From: Tissierella praeacuta DSM 18095
GTDB taxonomy: Bacteria; Bacillota; Clostridia; Tissierellales; Tissierellaceae
Direction: 5' to 3'
DNA: 59,796 nucleotides
Assembly (NCBI RefSeq): GCF_900128955.1
Contig: NZ_FQTY01000016.1
Span: 1-59,796 of the forward strand
In this document: piece after piece, positions 30,446 to 38,738 of the stretch
Position numbering within the stretch: position 1 is the stretch's first letter
Layout: each line of letters opens with the position of its first letter
Translations under genes and position numbers: made by a program
The notes under the pieces: generated by a model
What the model was told of the DNA's origin: nothing
Databases searched by the model: none
Seen by the model: the letters and a program-made list of their open reading frames with translations, nothing else

Positions 30446-31297
30446 TTGAGAGAAAAATTAAAAGAGTATGTATTTATAACTATTGGAATGATAATGGTGG
30501 CTTTAGGACTATATTTCTTTCTTATGCCAGAAAAATTAGCCATAGGAGGTGCTAACGGACTTGCTATTGTGATTAATAATTGGATTCCAATCTTATCCAT
30601 AGGAACTATTATGATAATAGTTAATATAATTTTATTTGCAATTGGTTTTCTAATTGTTGGAACTAGCTTTGGATTTAAGACTATTTATGCTAGTATAGGA
30701 ACTTCTGTAATTGTTTCTTTCCTTGAGAAAACTATTCCTATTCGACAGCCTTTAGTAGAGGATATTATATTGCAGCTTATTTTTGGAGTTTTTATATCTG
30801 CTATAGGTATAGGGATTGTTTTTAATCAAAATGCATCTACAGGAGGAACCGATGTAATAGCTAAGATAATGAATAAATTTTTTGGAATAGAACTTGGTAA
30901 AGGAGTACTTATCTCAGACTTTGCAATAACAATAATGGCTGGATTTACATTTGGTCCTAAATTAGGAATGTATTCTCTATTGGGAGTTATATTAAATGGG
31001 ATAGTAATAGATTGGACAATTGAAGGGATAAGTTTATGTAAGGAAGTAAATATAATAAGCGAATATAGTAATGATATTAAGGAATATATAATAAACAATT
31101 TAGAAAGAGGGGCAACTCTATATAGTGCTAAAGGAGCTTATACAGGCAATAAAAAGGATATAGTAGTTACAGTTGTAGACAGAAGGGATTTTATAAAACT
31201 AAAAAATTATATAAAGAGAATAGATAAGAATGCTTTTATTACAGTAAGTAATGTTTATGAAGTATTGGGAGACGGCTTTAAAAATATAGAAGAATAA
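30446..31297 (+). CDS. YitT-family membrane protein (DUF2179)
   Basis: The protein has five to six N-terminal hydrophobic helices with GGANGLAIVIN near 35 and a Q/N-A-S-T-G-G-T-D motif (NQNASTGGTDVIAKI) near 135. A soluble C-terminal DUF2179 domain ends in NAFITVSNVYEVLGDGF. Transport function is unproven for the family. The frame opens at 30404, but GGGAGGA fits the TTG at 30446 (283 residues). It is the first gene after the cobalamin riboswitch, an unexpected target. Confidence 0.88.
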   Translation: MREKLKEYVFITIGMIMVALGLYFFLMPEKLAIGGANGLAIVINNWIPILSIGTIMIIVNIILFAIGFLIVGTSFGFKTIYASIGTSVIVSFLEKTIPIRQPLVEDIILQLIFGVFISAIGIGIVFNQNASTGGTDVIAKIMNKFFGIELGKGVLISDFAITIMAGFTFGPKLGMYSLLGVILNGIVIDWTIEGISLCKEVNIISEYSNDIKEYIINNLERGATLYSAKGAYTGNKKDIVVTVVDRRDFIKLKNYIKRIDKNAFITVSNVYEVLGDGFKNIEE

Positions 31298-31308
31298 ATA
31301 TAAGATTT

Positions 31309-31350
31309 AATTAGGTTGAAATTATATAAGGAAATCAACCTAATTATTTT
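31309..31350 (+). terminator. Intrinsic terminator after the YitT gene
   Basis: AATTAGGTTGA (31309-31319) pairs with TCAACCTAATT (31335-31345), followed by ATTTT. Confidence 0.8.
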
Positions 31351-31408
31351 ATATTTTATAGGATATTTGATATAATTGATTTAATAAAATAAGAAATAGG
31401 GTGAATAG

Positions 31409-32017
31409 ATGGCTAAGTATAAAAAAATAATGACTTTAAGCTTAATGATAATAATATTTTTTATTGTGGGGTTTATGGTAAAGGGAAGTAGTGAAGGTAT
31501 CTTATTTGATGTGTGGATAATGGATTATATGCATACTAATATTAATCCATTATTATTATCTTTAATGAGGTTTATATCATTTATAGGTTCAAGTGGATTT
31601 TTACTCCCTATAATGGCTATGATAATATCATATACAATAATTAAGAGAAAATATTATGAATCTAAATTATTGTTAATATCGACTTTAGGCTCATATTTAT
31701 TAAATCACTTATTAAAACAGTTATTTCAAAGAACAAGACCCTTAAAATATTTTCTAGTAGAACAAGGAGGTTTTAGTTTTCCAAGCGGACATTCTATGGT
31801 AACTATGACTCTTTACTCTACAATAGCTTTTTTATTAGCTAAAAATACATATAATCATAGGAAAAAGGCATGGATACATATTTTAGCCTTTATTATGATA
31901 TTATTAATGGGGATAAGCAGAGTTTACTTAGGGGTTCATTGGCCAACAGATATTATAGGTGGTTACTTAGCAGGGTATATATTTTATTATCTAAGTATTA
32001 AATTGATTAAAGAATAA
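31409..32017 (+). CDS. PAP2-family phosphatase, membrane-bound
   Basis: The 202-residue protein has about five hydrophobic helices and all three PAP2 signatures: KQLFQRTRP (near 108), FPSGHSMV (near 124) and SRVYLGVHWPTDIIGG (near 170). Members dephosphorylate undecaprenyl pyrophosphate or phosphatidyl lipids at the outer membrane face; which substrate applies here cannot be read from sequence. It stands alone, with terminators on both sides. Confidence 0.9.
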   Translation: MAKYKKIMTLSLMIIIFFIVGFMVKGSSEGILFDVWIMDYMHTNINPLLLSLMRFISFIGSSGFLLPIMAMIISYTIIKRKYYESKLLLISTLGSYLLNHLLKQLFQRTRPLKYFLVEQGGFSFPSGHSMVTMTLYSTIAFLLAKNTYNHRKKAWIHILAFIMILLMGISRVYLGVHWPTDIIGGYLAGYIFYYLSIKLIKE

Positions 32018-32061
32018 AAATAATATATAAAGTAATTTATTTAAAATTATCTTATATATTA

Positions 32062-32090
32062 TTGACAAAGAATATATATCTATATATAAT
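32062..32090 (+). promoter_or_regulatory. Consensus sigma-A promoter upstream of the zinc operon
   Basis: TTGACA (32062-32067) and TATAAT (32085-32090) are exactly 17 bases apart. A hairpin with a T-run lies only 17 bases downstream, so transcripts from here would meet a terminator before znuA. Confidence 0.7.
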
Positions 32091-32106
32091 AAATGTAAAT
32101 AAAATT

Positions 32107-32136
32107 ACTCTTAGCTTTTAAGTTAAGAGGTTTTTT
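32107..32136 (+). terminator. Terminator-like hairpin upstream of znuA
   Basis: CTCTTA (32108-32113) pairs with TAAGAG (32124-32129) and is followed by GTTTTTT. It may end the PAP2 transcript, or attenuate transcription from the promoter at 32062-32090. Confidence 0.65.
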
Positions 32137-32149
32137 ATACAAAAAAGTA

Positions 32150-32190
32150 AATGCAATTAGTTTGCATTAGCATATAAAATTAGATATAAT
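32150..32190 (+). promoter_or_regulatory. znu promoter with overlapping palindromic operator
   Basis: AATGCAA (32150-32156) and TTGCATT (32162-32168) are perfect inverted arms 5 bases apart. The right arm contains the -35 TTGCAT (32162-32167) of a promoter whose -10 TATAAT is at 32185-32190, 17 bases away. A repressor bound here would block transcription; the operon's own Fur/Zur regulator is the natural candidate. The arms differ from the classic Bacillus Zur box, so specificity is inferred. Confidence 0.65.
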
Positions 32191-32216
32191 AAGATTAAAT
32201 TAAGGAGGAGTTAAAG

Positions 32217-33245
32217 ATGATGAAAAGAAAAATTTGGAGGATAATGTTTGCTATTTTTGCAGTATTATTAATTTCAGGATGTAGTGAAAAACAAAATCAT
32301 GACGAGGCAAATCATGGGAAACTAAAGATTATAACAACTCTATTTCCTCAATATGATTTTATTAGAGAAATTGGAAAAGATAAAGTAGATGTAAGTTTAT
32401 TACTTCCACCAGGAGTAGAATCTCACTCTTATGAGCCTACTCCAAAGGATATAGCTAGAATAAAAAAATCAGATTTGTTTATTTATACTGGAGAGTATAT
32501 GGAGCCTTGGGCAAAAAAGATTGCTGATAGTATTAATGGAAATAATTTAATAATAACTGATGTTAGTAAAGGAATAACTTTACTAGATCATGAAGATCAT
32601 GAAGACCATGAAGACCATGAAGAACATGAAGAACATGAAGAACATGAAGAACATGAAGAACATGAAGAACATGAAGAACATGAAGAACATGAGGGACATT
32701 CTCATGGTAGTAAAGATCCTCATATTTGGTTAGATCCTATAAATGCAAAAAAAATGGTGGATAATATTGTAGAGGATATGATAAAAGCAGATGAAGAAAA
32801 TAAAGATTTTTATATAACCAATGCAGAAGAATATAAAAAGCAATTAGACCTATTGGATCAAGAGATTATAAAAACTTTAAAAAACACTAAATCAAATAAG
32901 ATTATTTATGGGGGACATTTTGCATTTGGCTATTTTGCAAGTAGATATAATTTAGAATATATTACACCATATAAAGGATTTTCTCCAGATGCAGAGCCTA
33001 CACCTAAGATGATTATTGAGCTAATTAAAAATATAGAAGACGCAGGAGTAAAGGCAATATACTATGAAGAGTTAATTGATCCTAAGGTGACTAGAATATT
33101 GTCAAAAGAGACTGGAGCAAAAATGCTATTACTTCATGGTGCACATAACTTATCTAAGGAAGAAATGGAATCTAATATAAATTATATTGATATTATGAAG
33201 GGGAATTTGGAAAGATTAAAAGAAGGACTTGGATATGAAGAATAG
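32217..33245 (+). CDS. znuA: Zinc ABC transporter substrate-binding lipoprotein
   Basis: The zinc-capturing lipoprotein of a ZnuABC/AdcABC system. The lipobox is LLISGC (Cys about residue 22). A cluster A-I solute-binding fold follows: TLFPQYDFIREIG, LLPPGVESHSYEPTPKD (His ligand), DPHIWLDPINAKKM, then IIYGGHFAFGYFASRY and KAIYYEELIDPKV. A His/Glu-rich loop of twelve 3-residue units (DHE/EHE) spans about residues 124-159. GGAGGAG precedes two adjacent ATGs. 342 residues. It overlaps znuC slightly. Confidence 0.95.
   Translation: MMKRKIWRIMFAIFAVLLISGCSEKQNHDEANHGKLKIITTLFPQYDFIREIGKDKVDVSLLLPPGVESHSYEPTPKDIARIKKSDLFIYTGEYMEPWAKKIADSINGNNLIITDVSKGITLLDHEDHEDHEDHEEHEEHEEHEEHEEHEEHEEHEEHEGHSHGSKDPHIWLDPINAKKMVDNIVEDMIKADEENKDFYITNAEEYKKQLDLLDQEIIKTLKNTKSNKIIYGGHFAFGYFASRYNLEYITPYKGFSPDAEPTPKMIIELIKNIEDAGVKAIYYEELIDPKVTRILSKETGAKMLLLHGAHNLSKEEMESNINYIDIMKGNLERLKEGLGYEE
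32586..32693 (+). repeat. Twelve tandem 9-bp units inside znuA
   Basis: The unit is GAxCATGAA; four copies encode Asp-His-Glu and eight encode Glu-His-Glu. The last eight units are nearly identical at DNA level, so the tract is prone to slippage in multiples of three codons without loss of frame. Confidence 0.95.
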
Positions 33246-33963
33246 AGTATTAACAGTGGAAAACTTAACATTTAAATACGGCAGAAATGATGCAATTAGA
33301 AATATTAGTTGTATCATAGAAAAGGGGGATTACTTAGGTATAATAGGACCTAATGGTTCAGGGAAAACAACGTTATTAAATGTAATATTAGGGTTATTAG
33401 AGCCTACAAAAGGGAGTATAAACTTTAATAAAGAAGCTCAAATAGGATATCTTCCTCAAAGAACTATTAAAACTGATAAGTTATTTCCTGCAAAGGTAAA
33501 AGAAATAGTTGCAACAGGATTATTATCTAATAAGGGGATGTTTAAATTTTATACAGAAGAAGATTATGAAAAAATAGATAATATTCTTAAAAGATTAAAT
33601 ATTTATGATTTAAAGTATAAAAAGATAGGAGAGTTATCTGGGGGGCAACAGCAAAGAGTATTTTTAGCACGTGCTATGGTTTCTTCTCCTAATGTAATAT
33701 TATTGGATGAACCTACTAATTATTTGGATACCAGTACTAGAGAAGAACTATATAGGATTCTTAAGGAGTTAAATACAGAGGAGAAAGTAACAATAATAGT
33801 GGTGTCCCATGATTTAAAAACTATGGGAAAATATATAAATAAAGTATTATATCTAGAAACAGAACTTGTTTTTTATGGAGATTATAAATTATTCCTTCAT
33901 TCAAAAGAAATAGGAAGATATCTAAATCCTATAGATATTGATGAGATAGATGGGGGGATATAA
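33235..33963 (+). CDS. znuC: Zinc ABC transporter ATP-binding protein
   Basis: Walker A is GPNGSGKTTLLN (near residue 38), the signature is ELSGGQQQRVFLARAM, Walker B is VILLDEPTNYLD, and the switch His is in VVSHDLK. A TTG at 33229 is in frame, but AGAAGGA fits the ATG at 33235 (242 residues). It overlaps the znuA end by 11 bases and is followed directly by znuB. Confidence 0.95.
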   Translation: MKNRVLTVENLTFKYGRNDAIRNISCIIEKGDYLGIIGPNGSGKTTLLNVILGLLEPTKGSINFNKEAQIGYLPQRTIKTDKLFPAKVKEIVATGLLSNKGMFKFYTEEDYEKIDNILKRLNIYDLKYKKIGELSGGQQQRVFLARAMVSSPNVILLDEPTNYLDTSTREELYRILKELNTEEKVTIIVVSHDLKTMGKYINKVLYLETELVFYGDYKLFLHSKEIGRYLNPIDIDEIDGGI

Positions 33964-34791
33964 TTGGAGAACATAATTTTTATAATTAAAGATGCGTTTC
34001 ACTACGATTTTATGATAAAGGCAATAGTTGCAGGTATATTAATAGCAATTTCCTCATCTTTCTTGGGTATATTTATCGTCCTTAGAAAACATTCTATGAT
34101 TGGAGATGGATTAGCCCATGTAAGTTTTGCAACAGTTGCAATTGCATTGCTGTTAAAACAATCACCAATATTGATATCCATACCAATAGTAGTACTGGCT
34201 TCAGTCCTTATACTAAAATTAAGTGAAATAGATAATTTAAACGGTGATGCTTCTATAGGTCTGATTTCATCTTTTTCCGTAGCAGTAGGAATATTGATTT
34301 CTTCATTATCTAAAGGATCTAATATTGATTTATTTAGTTATCTATTTGGAAGTATTTTAGTAATTAGTGATTTTGAATTAATACTTTCTGTAATATTATC
34401 TATAATTATTTTGTCTATAATTATATTATTTTATAATAGTCTATTTGCTATTACTTATGATGAAAGTTTTGCCACAACAATGGGAATAAATGTGAAGAAA
34501 TTAAATTATTTAATATCAATATTAACAGGAATAACTGTAGTTCTTGGCATTAGAATAGTAGGTACAATGTTGATTTCTAGTATGATTATTTTTCCTACAG
34601 TAACAGCATTACAGATATCTACTAGTTTTAAGAATACTATAATTATATCTGAAATAATATCTATTTTATCAGTAATAGTAGGTTTGTTTATTTCATTTGT
34701 TTATGATCTTCCTACTGGTGCTACAATAGTCATTGTAAATGCTATCTGTTTTATGATATCTTTGTTTATAAAGAAGATAGATTTAAGTTAG
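33964..34791 (+). CDS. znuB: Zinc ABC transporter permease
   Basis: The 275-residue protein has seven to eight hydrophobic helices and the ABC-3 family features: FLGIFIVLRKHSMIGDGLAHVSFATVAIALLL near 30-60 and GIRIVGTMLISSMIIFPTVTAL near 195. It starts from TTG directly after the znuC stop, with TGGGGGG upstream. Confidence 0.95.
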   Translation: MENIIFIIKDAFHYDFMIKAIVAGILIAISSSFLGIFIVLRKHSMIGDGLAHVSFATVAIALLLKQSPILISIPIVVLASVLILKLSEIDNLNGDASIGLISSFSVAVGILISSLSKGSNIDLFSYLFGSILVISDFELILSVILSIIILSIIILFYNSLFAITYDESFATTMGINVKKLNYLISILTGITVVLGIRIVGTMLISSMIIFPTVTALQISTSFKNTIIISEIISILSVIVGLFISFVYDLPTGATIVIVNAICFMISLFIKKIDLS

Positions 34792-34814
34792 GGTAATTAA
34801 AAGGAGATGGTGAA

Positions 34815-35264
34815 ATGATAAAAATAGATAATAAAGAGATATTTAGTAAGTATAGAATAAAAAATACAAAACAGAGAAATGTAGTTTTAGATATATTGAA
34901 AAGTAGTGATGCACCTATGACCGCAGAAGAAATATTTATAGAAACCCAAGGTTCTAATATATCTATGAATTTTTCAACTGTATATAGAATACTAAATACA
35001 TTTGTTTCAAAGGATATAGTTATAAAATCAAGTATTGGTGAAGAGGATAAAAATATGTATGAACTAAATAAGGAGGAACATAGTCACTATTTGATTTGTA
35101 ATTCTTGTAAAAGGATGATAAAAATTGGACATTGTCCCTTAGAAGAGTATGAGAATCAAATACAAAAAAATACTAAATTTCATATAACAGGACATAAACT
35201 TGAGATATATGGTTATTGTCCTGAATGTGCAGAAAACAAAGATAGGGAAGGAGAATATCAATGA
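34815..35264 (+). CDS. Fur-family regulator, probably Zur
   Basis: The 149-residue protein has a winged helix (TKQRNVVLDILKSSDAPMTAEEIFIETQ, then NFSTVYRILNTFVSKDIV) and the C-terminal metal domain with two structural-zinc pairs, ICNSC and CPEC, plus His residues. Position inside a znu operon argues for zinc sensing, but Fur and Zur cannot be separated by sequence alone. It overlaps the next gene by 4 bases. It is likely to act on the palindrome at 32150-32168. Confidence 0.9.
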   Translation: MIKIDNKEIFSKYRIKNTKQRNVVLDILKSSDAPMTAEEIFIETQGSNISMNFSTVYRILNTFVSKDIVIKSSIGEEDKNMYELNKEEHSHYLICNSCKRMIKIGHCPLEEYENQIQKNTKFHITGHKLEIYGYCPECAENKDREGEYQ

Positions 35265-36211
35265 AAACCAAAGTTGATATTATAGCAGGATTCTTAGGTG
35301 CAGGTAAAACTACCTTGATAAAAGAAATGATAAGTCAAAGACTTTATAATGAAAAAGTCGTTATTATAGAAAATGAATTTGGAGAAGTAGGTATAGATGG
35401 TGAACTAATAAAAGAATCTGGATTAGAAGTTAAAGAGATAAATTCAGGATGTATATGTTGTTCCTTAACTGGAGATTTTCAAAAATCAATTGAGGAAATA
35501 ATTGAAAAAATTAACCCAAGTAGAATTATAATAGAGCCTTCGGGAGTGGGGCAACTATCTGAAATAATTAAAGCATGTAAGACAGAAATTTTAAAAAATT
35601 TAACTCAAATTAACATGTTAATAACAGTGGTTGATGTAGAAAGATTTAGTCTATATATTTCAAATTTTGGGGAATTTTACAAAGATCAGATTAAAAATGC
35701 TAGAACTATTTTACTTAGTAGAACAGAAGGCATTAGCAGAGAAAATATAGAATTTGTAACAAAAGAAATACAAAAACTTAATATTAGATGCAATATAGTT
35801 TCAACTCCTTGGAAGGAACTTGATTTAAACTCAATAATTTCTTTAGCAGAAAAAAATAGTGTAAATCATATTAATAGAAGGATAAAGAGTGTTAAGGTAG
35901 TAAGAGAAAAGGTAAGAAAACTAAATTCCCATAAAGTATTTCAATCTTGGGGCATAGAAACTCCAAAGATATTTACAATAGATAAAATAAAAAATATCAT
36001 AAAAGAGTTTGAGGATTCCCAAGAATATGGAAATGTTTTGAGGGCTAAGGGTGTTGTAGAGATTCAAGATAATAAATGGATTCAGTTTAATTATATCCCT
36101 GGAGATCTTCGAATATCAGAAGTATTACCAAATTATAACGGTAAGCTTTCTGTAATAGGAACCAATCTTAATAGGGAAGAATTAAATAAAATATTTTCTA
36201 TTATAGAATAA
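35261..36211 (+). CDS. CobW-family GTPase, putative zinc metallochaperone
   Basis: The protein has the G3E GTPase features: P-loop GFLGAGKTTLIKE (residue about 9), ENEFGEVGIDG, the metal-binding GCICCSL (near 62-68), EPSGVGQLSE and a C-terminal CobW_C-like domain. Zinc-regulated members (ZNG1/ZagA/YciC) pass zinc to client enzymes under scarcity. The conserved guanine-specificity motif is degenerate here (LLSRTEGIS). 316 residues, translationally coupled to the Zur-like gene. Confidence 0.88.
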   Translation: MKTKVDIIAGFLGAGKTTLIKEMISQRLYNEKVVIIENEFGEVGIDGELIKESGLEVKEINSGCICCSLTGDFQKSIEEIIEKINPSRIIIEPSGVGQLSEIIKACKTEILKNLTQINMLITVVDVERFSLYISNFGEFYKDQIKNARTILLSRTEGISRENIEFVTKEIQKLNIRCNIVSTPWKELDLNSIISLAEKNSVNHINRRIKSVKVVREKVRKLNSHKVFQSWGIETPKIFTIDKIKNIIKEFEDSQEYGNVLRAKGVVEIQDNKWIQFNYIPGDLRISEVLPNYNGKLSVIGTNLNREELNKIFSIIE

Positions 36212-36224
36212 GAGGACATGCTTT

Positions 36225-37823
36225 ATGAGAACAAAAGTAGAAATAATTACTGGTTTTTTGAGTTCAGGAAAAACATCAATGATTAACTCTATTTTAAGAG
36301 GAGAAAAGGATGAAAATAAAAAAGTAGTTATAATTCAATGTGAATTAGGAGAAGAAAAAATAAAAGATGAGTATTTACATCAAAATATAATTAAAGAAAG
36401 CATTTCAAATCTCAGTCTTTTGAAATTCAATTATATAAAAGAGATAATTGAAAAATATTCTCCAGATAAGATAATTATTGAACAAAATGGAATGGACTCC
36501 CTTGAGGAATTATTAAATAATTTAGATAATAAAATTTCAAGAAAATATATAATGATTGAGAGGATTACAAACATAATTGATTGTAGGAATTTTAATATGC
36601 TCATGGGGCTATTAGGAAATAATCTCATTAATAAAATAGCATATAGTGATTTAATTATTCTAAACAATGTAGACAAGGTATCCCCTAATGAATTAGAAGA
36701 TATAAATAAAAAGGTTAGAAGTAGAAATAAAACAGGAGCAATTATAGAGATTGATGAAGGAGAAGGTTTTTCCGATTATTTTCAATTTGAAAATGGAAAT
36801 AAGAAATTGGAGGGAAAAATCTATGATAAATTAACCATATTATTTTTAATAACTGTAGCCATATATTTATCATTAAATATTTTTATGGCAATAGACTTTG
36901 GGAAGTTAAATATAGATTTTACTAAATTATATATTTTAAATACAATTTTTATAAGTATATTGATGGAATCTTTTCCATTTTTAATTCTTGGAGTGTTTAT
37001 ATCGTCTATTATTCAAGTGTTTATAACAAGAGATATGGTAGTTAAGTATTTTCCTCAAAACAAGATCATATCCTTTTTATTTGCCATAGTAGGAGGAATA
37101 TTTTTCCCGGTTTGTGACTGTGCTATAGTTCCAGTTGTATCTAGGTTAGTGAAAAAGGGAGTTCCCCTATATGTTGCAGTAACTTTTATGTTATCAGCAC
37201 CTATTGTAAATCCAATAGTGATAATTTCCACATACTATGCATTTCCTAACCAGCCTCAAATCATGATATTTAGAATAATAATAGGGATTATAGTTGCAAT
37301 AATATCAGGTGTTTTATTTTTGATATTTCCAGAAAAAGAAATATCTATTAAAAACAATGAATTAGATGAGGTTTGCAATTGTATTTATTGTAACAATATA
37401 AAAGATATAGGTATAAAAGGTAAGATAAGTATGATATTTAAACATGCAGGTGAAGAATTTTTTGATGTTGGAAGATTTTTGATACTAGGTGCATTGTTAA
37501 CAAGCTTCTTTCAAGTTATGATTTCTAAAGATTTACTTGTAAAACTAAGTGGAGATAATGTAATATCCATTTTAATTATGATGCTTATAGCATTTCTTTT
37601 TTCATTATGTTCATCATCAGATGCTTTTATTGCAAGAAGCTTTCTAAACCAATTTTCAATAGGCAGTATAATGAGTTTTATGGTCTTAGGACCTATGATA
37701 GATATGAAAAATTTAATTATGTTATCAGATAGCTTTAGTAAAAGATTCATCATAAAATTAACTTTTATTGTATTTAATATAACATTTTCAGTAATTTGCT
37801 TTTTCACCATATTAAATTTATAG
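36225..37823 (+). CDS. CobW-like GTPase fused to a YraQ-type permease
   Basis: Residues 1-185 resemble a second G3E GTPase: P-loop GFLSSGKTSMINS, PDKIIIEQNGMDSLEEL and LIILNNVDKVSPNEL. It lacks the CxCC metal motif found in the preceding gene. From about residue 200 to 532 it is an eight-helix permease of the UPF0718/YraQ type, with FPVCDCAIVPVVSRLVKKG near 295 and SAPIVNPIVIISTY near 325. A Cys-rich loop (CNCIYC) lies near 387, and LCSSSDAFIARSF occurs near the end. One continuous frame joins the parts. Confidence 0.8.
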   Translation: MRTKVEIITGFLSSGKTSMINSILRGEKDENKKVVIIQCELGEEKIKDEYLHQNIIKESISNLSLLKFNYIKEIIEKYSPDKIIIEQNGMDSLEELLNNLDNKISRKYIMIERITNIIDCRNFNMLMGLLGNNLINKIAYSDLIILNNVDKVSPNELEDINKKVRSRNKTGAIIEIDEGEGFSDYFQFENGNKKLEGKIYDKLTILFLITVAIYLSLNIFMAIDFGKLNIDFTKLYILNTIFISILMESFPFLILGVFISSIIQVFITRDMVVKYFPQNKIISFLFAIVGGIFFPVCDCAIVPVVSRLVKKGVPLYVAVTFMLSAPIVNPIVIISTYYAFPNQPQIMIFRIIIGIIVAIISGVLFLIFPEKEISIKNNELDEVCNCIYCNNIKDIGIKGKISMIFKHAGEEFFDVGRFLILGALLTSFFQVMISKDLLVKLSGDNVISILIMMLIAFLFSLCSSSDAFIARSFLNQFSIGSIMSFMVLGPMIDMKNLIMLSDSFSKRFIIKLTFIVFNITFSVICFFTILNL

Positions 37824-37834
37824 GATGATTAGAT

Positions 37835-38644
37835 ATGAGGATTAAAATAAACCATAGAATAAATTTAGAAATTATTTTGAAGTTGGTGTTTTTATTTGGA
37901 TTTACTGCATTTTATTTTATTACAATTAAAGAAAACACAGTAAGCAACTATGTTCACCCGAGAATAATACCATATATGTGCTTTGCTATAATTAGTTTTT
38001 TGTTTATTGCTTTATTTATGGTAAGTGAAATCTTTAGAATTAGAAAAAAGAATACTCAAATAGGCAGATATATTATTTTTTTATTACCAGTACTGACAGC
38101 ATTTATATTACCACCTAAGTCTATAGTTTTTTCATCAGATAAATTAAGTAATATTAAGTCAGTAGATAGAAAGATTTCAAAAACATATGAAGAAAATGAA
38201 ACTGATAAGAGTACATCTTCGGAAATATTTAGCATATATAGTGATATAATCGATGATAAAGAAAGTTCTATTTATTTAGAAGATGGAAAAATAATTCTTA
38301 ATGAAGATAATTTTATAAATTGGATTGATGAGCTATATATAAATTCCGATAGGTATGAAGGGAACACAATTGAATTAATAGGGTTTGTATTAAAGAATAA
38401 TGAATTTAAGCAAAATGAGTTTGTAATTGCCAGATCTATGATGGTATGCTGTGCTGCTGATACACAGGCCATAGGTTTTTTATGTAATTATGACAAGGCT
38501 TCTCAATTAGAAAAAGGCTCATGGATAAAAATTAATGGAGAAATAAATATCATAGATAATGATGATGATAGAATTCCTTTGATAGATATTCAGAGTATAA
38601 AAGGGGTAGATAAACCAGAGAATGAATTTATATATCCTTATTGA
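37835..38644 (+). CDS. TIGR03943-like permease-associated protein (YcgQ type)
   Basis: The 269-residue protein has three N-terminal hydrophobic segments and a soluble C-terminal part with IELIGFVLKNNEFKQNEFVIARSMMVCCAADTQAIGFLC, the Cys-Cys motif of the TIGR03943 family. In Bacillus the homologue YcgQ is paired with the permease YcgR, matching its place after the fused permease. Probably a metal-related two-part membrane system; the substrate is unknown. Last gene of the zinc operon. Confidence 0.75.
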   Translation: MRIKINHRINLEIILKLVFLFGFTAFYFITIKENTVSNYVHPRIIPYMCFAIISFLFIALFMVSEIFRIRKKNTQIGRYIIFLLPVLTAFILPPKSIVFSSDKLSNIKSVDRKISKTYEENETDKSTSSEIFSIYSDIIDDKESSIYLEDGKIILNEDNFINWIDELYINSDRYEGNTIELIGFVLKNNEFKQNEFVIARSMMVCCAADTQAIGFLCNYDKASQLEKGSWIKINGEINIIDNDDDRIPLIDIQSIKGVDKPENEFIYPY

Positions 38645-38687
38645 TATATTATAAAAAATAAACATTAGAAGATTATGTTATTTAAGT

Positions 38688-38723
38688 TATAATTTGATAT
38701 AATTATAGTGATAATGATTATCA
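38688..38723 (+). promoter_or_regulatory. Promoter with a perfect Fur box before the AraC gene
   Basis: TGATAATGATTATCA at 38709-38723 is a perfect 7-1-7 inverted repeat matching the classical Fur core. It lies just after two possible -10 sequences (TATAAT at 38688-38693 and 38698-38703) and before the AraC start, so bound Fur would block transcription when iron is plentiful. Confidence 0.8.
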
Positions 38724-38738
38724 ATAAGGTGGGGTATT

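Noticed and set aside
32586-32693. Possible CRISPR array
   Set aside because: The 9-bp units are contiguous without spacers and encode a His-rich loop in frame within znuA.
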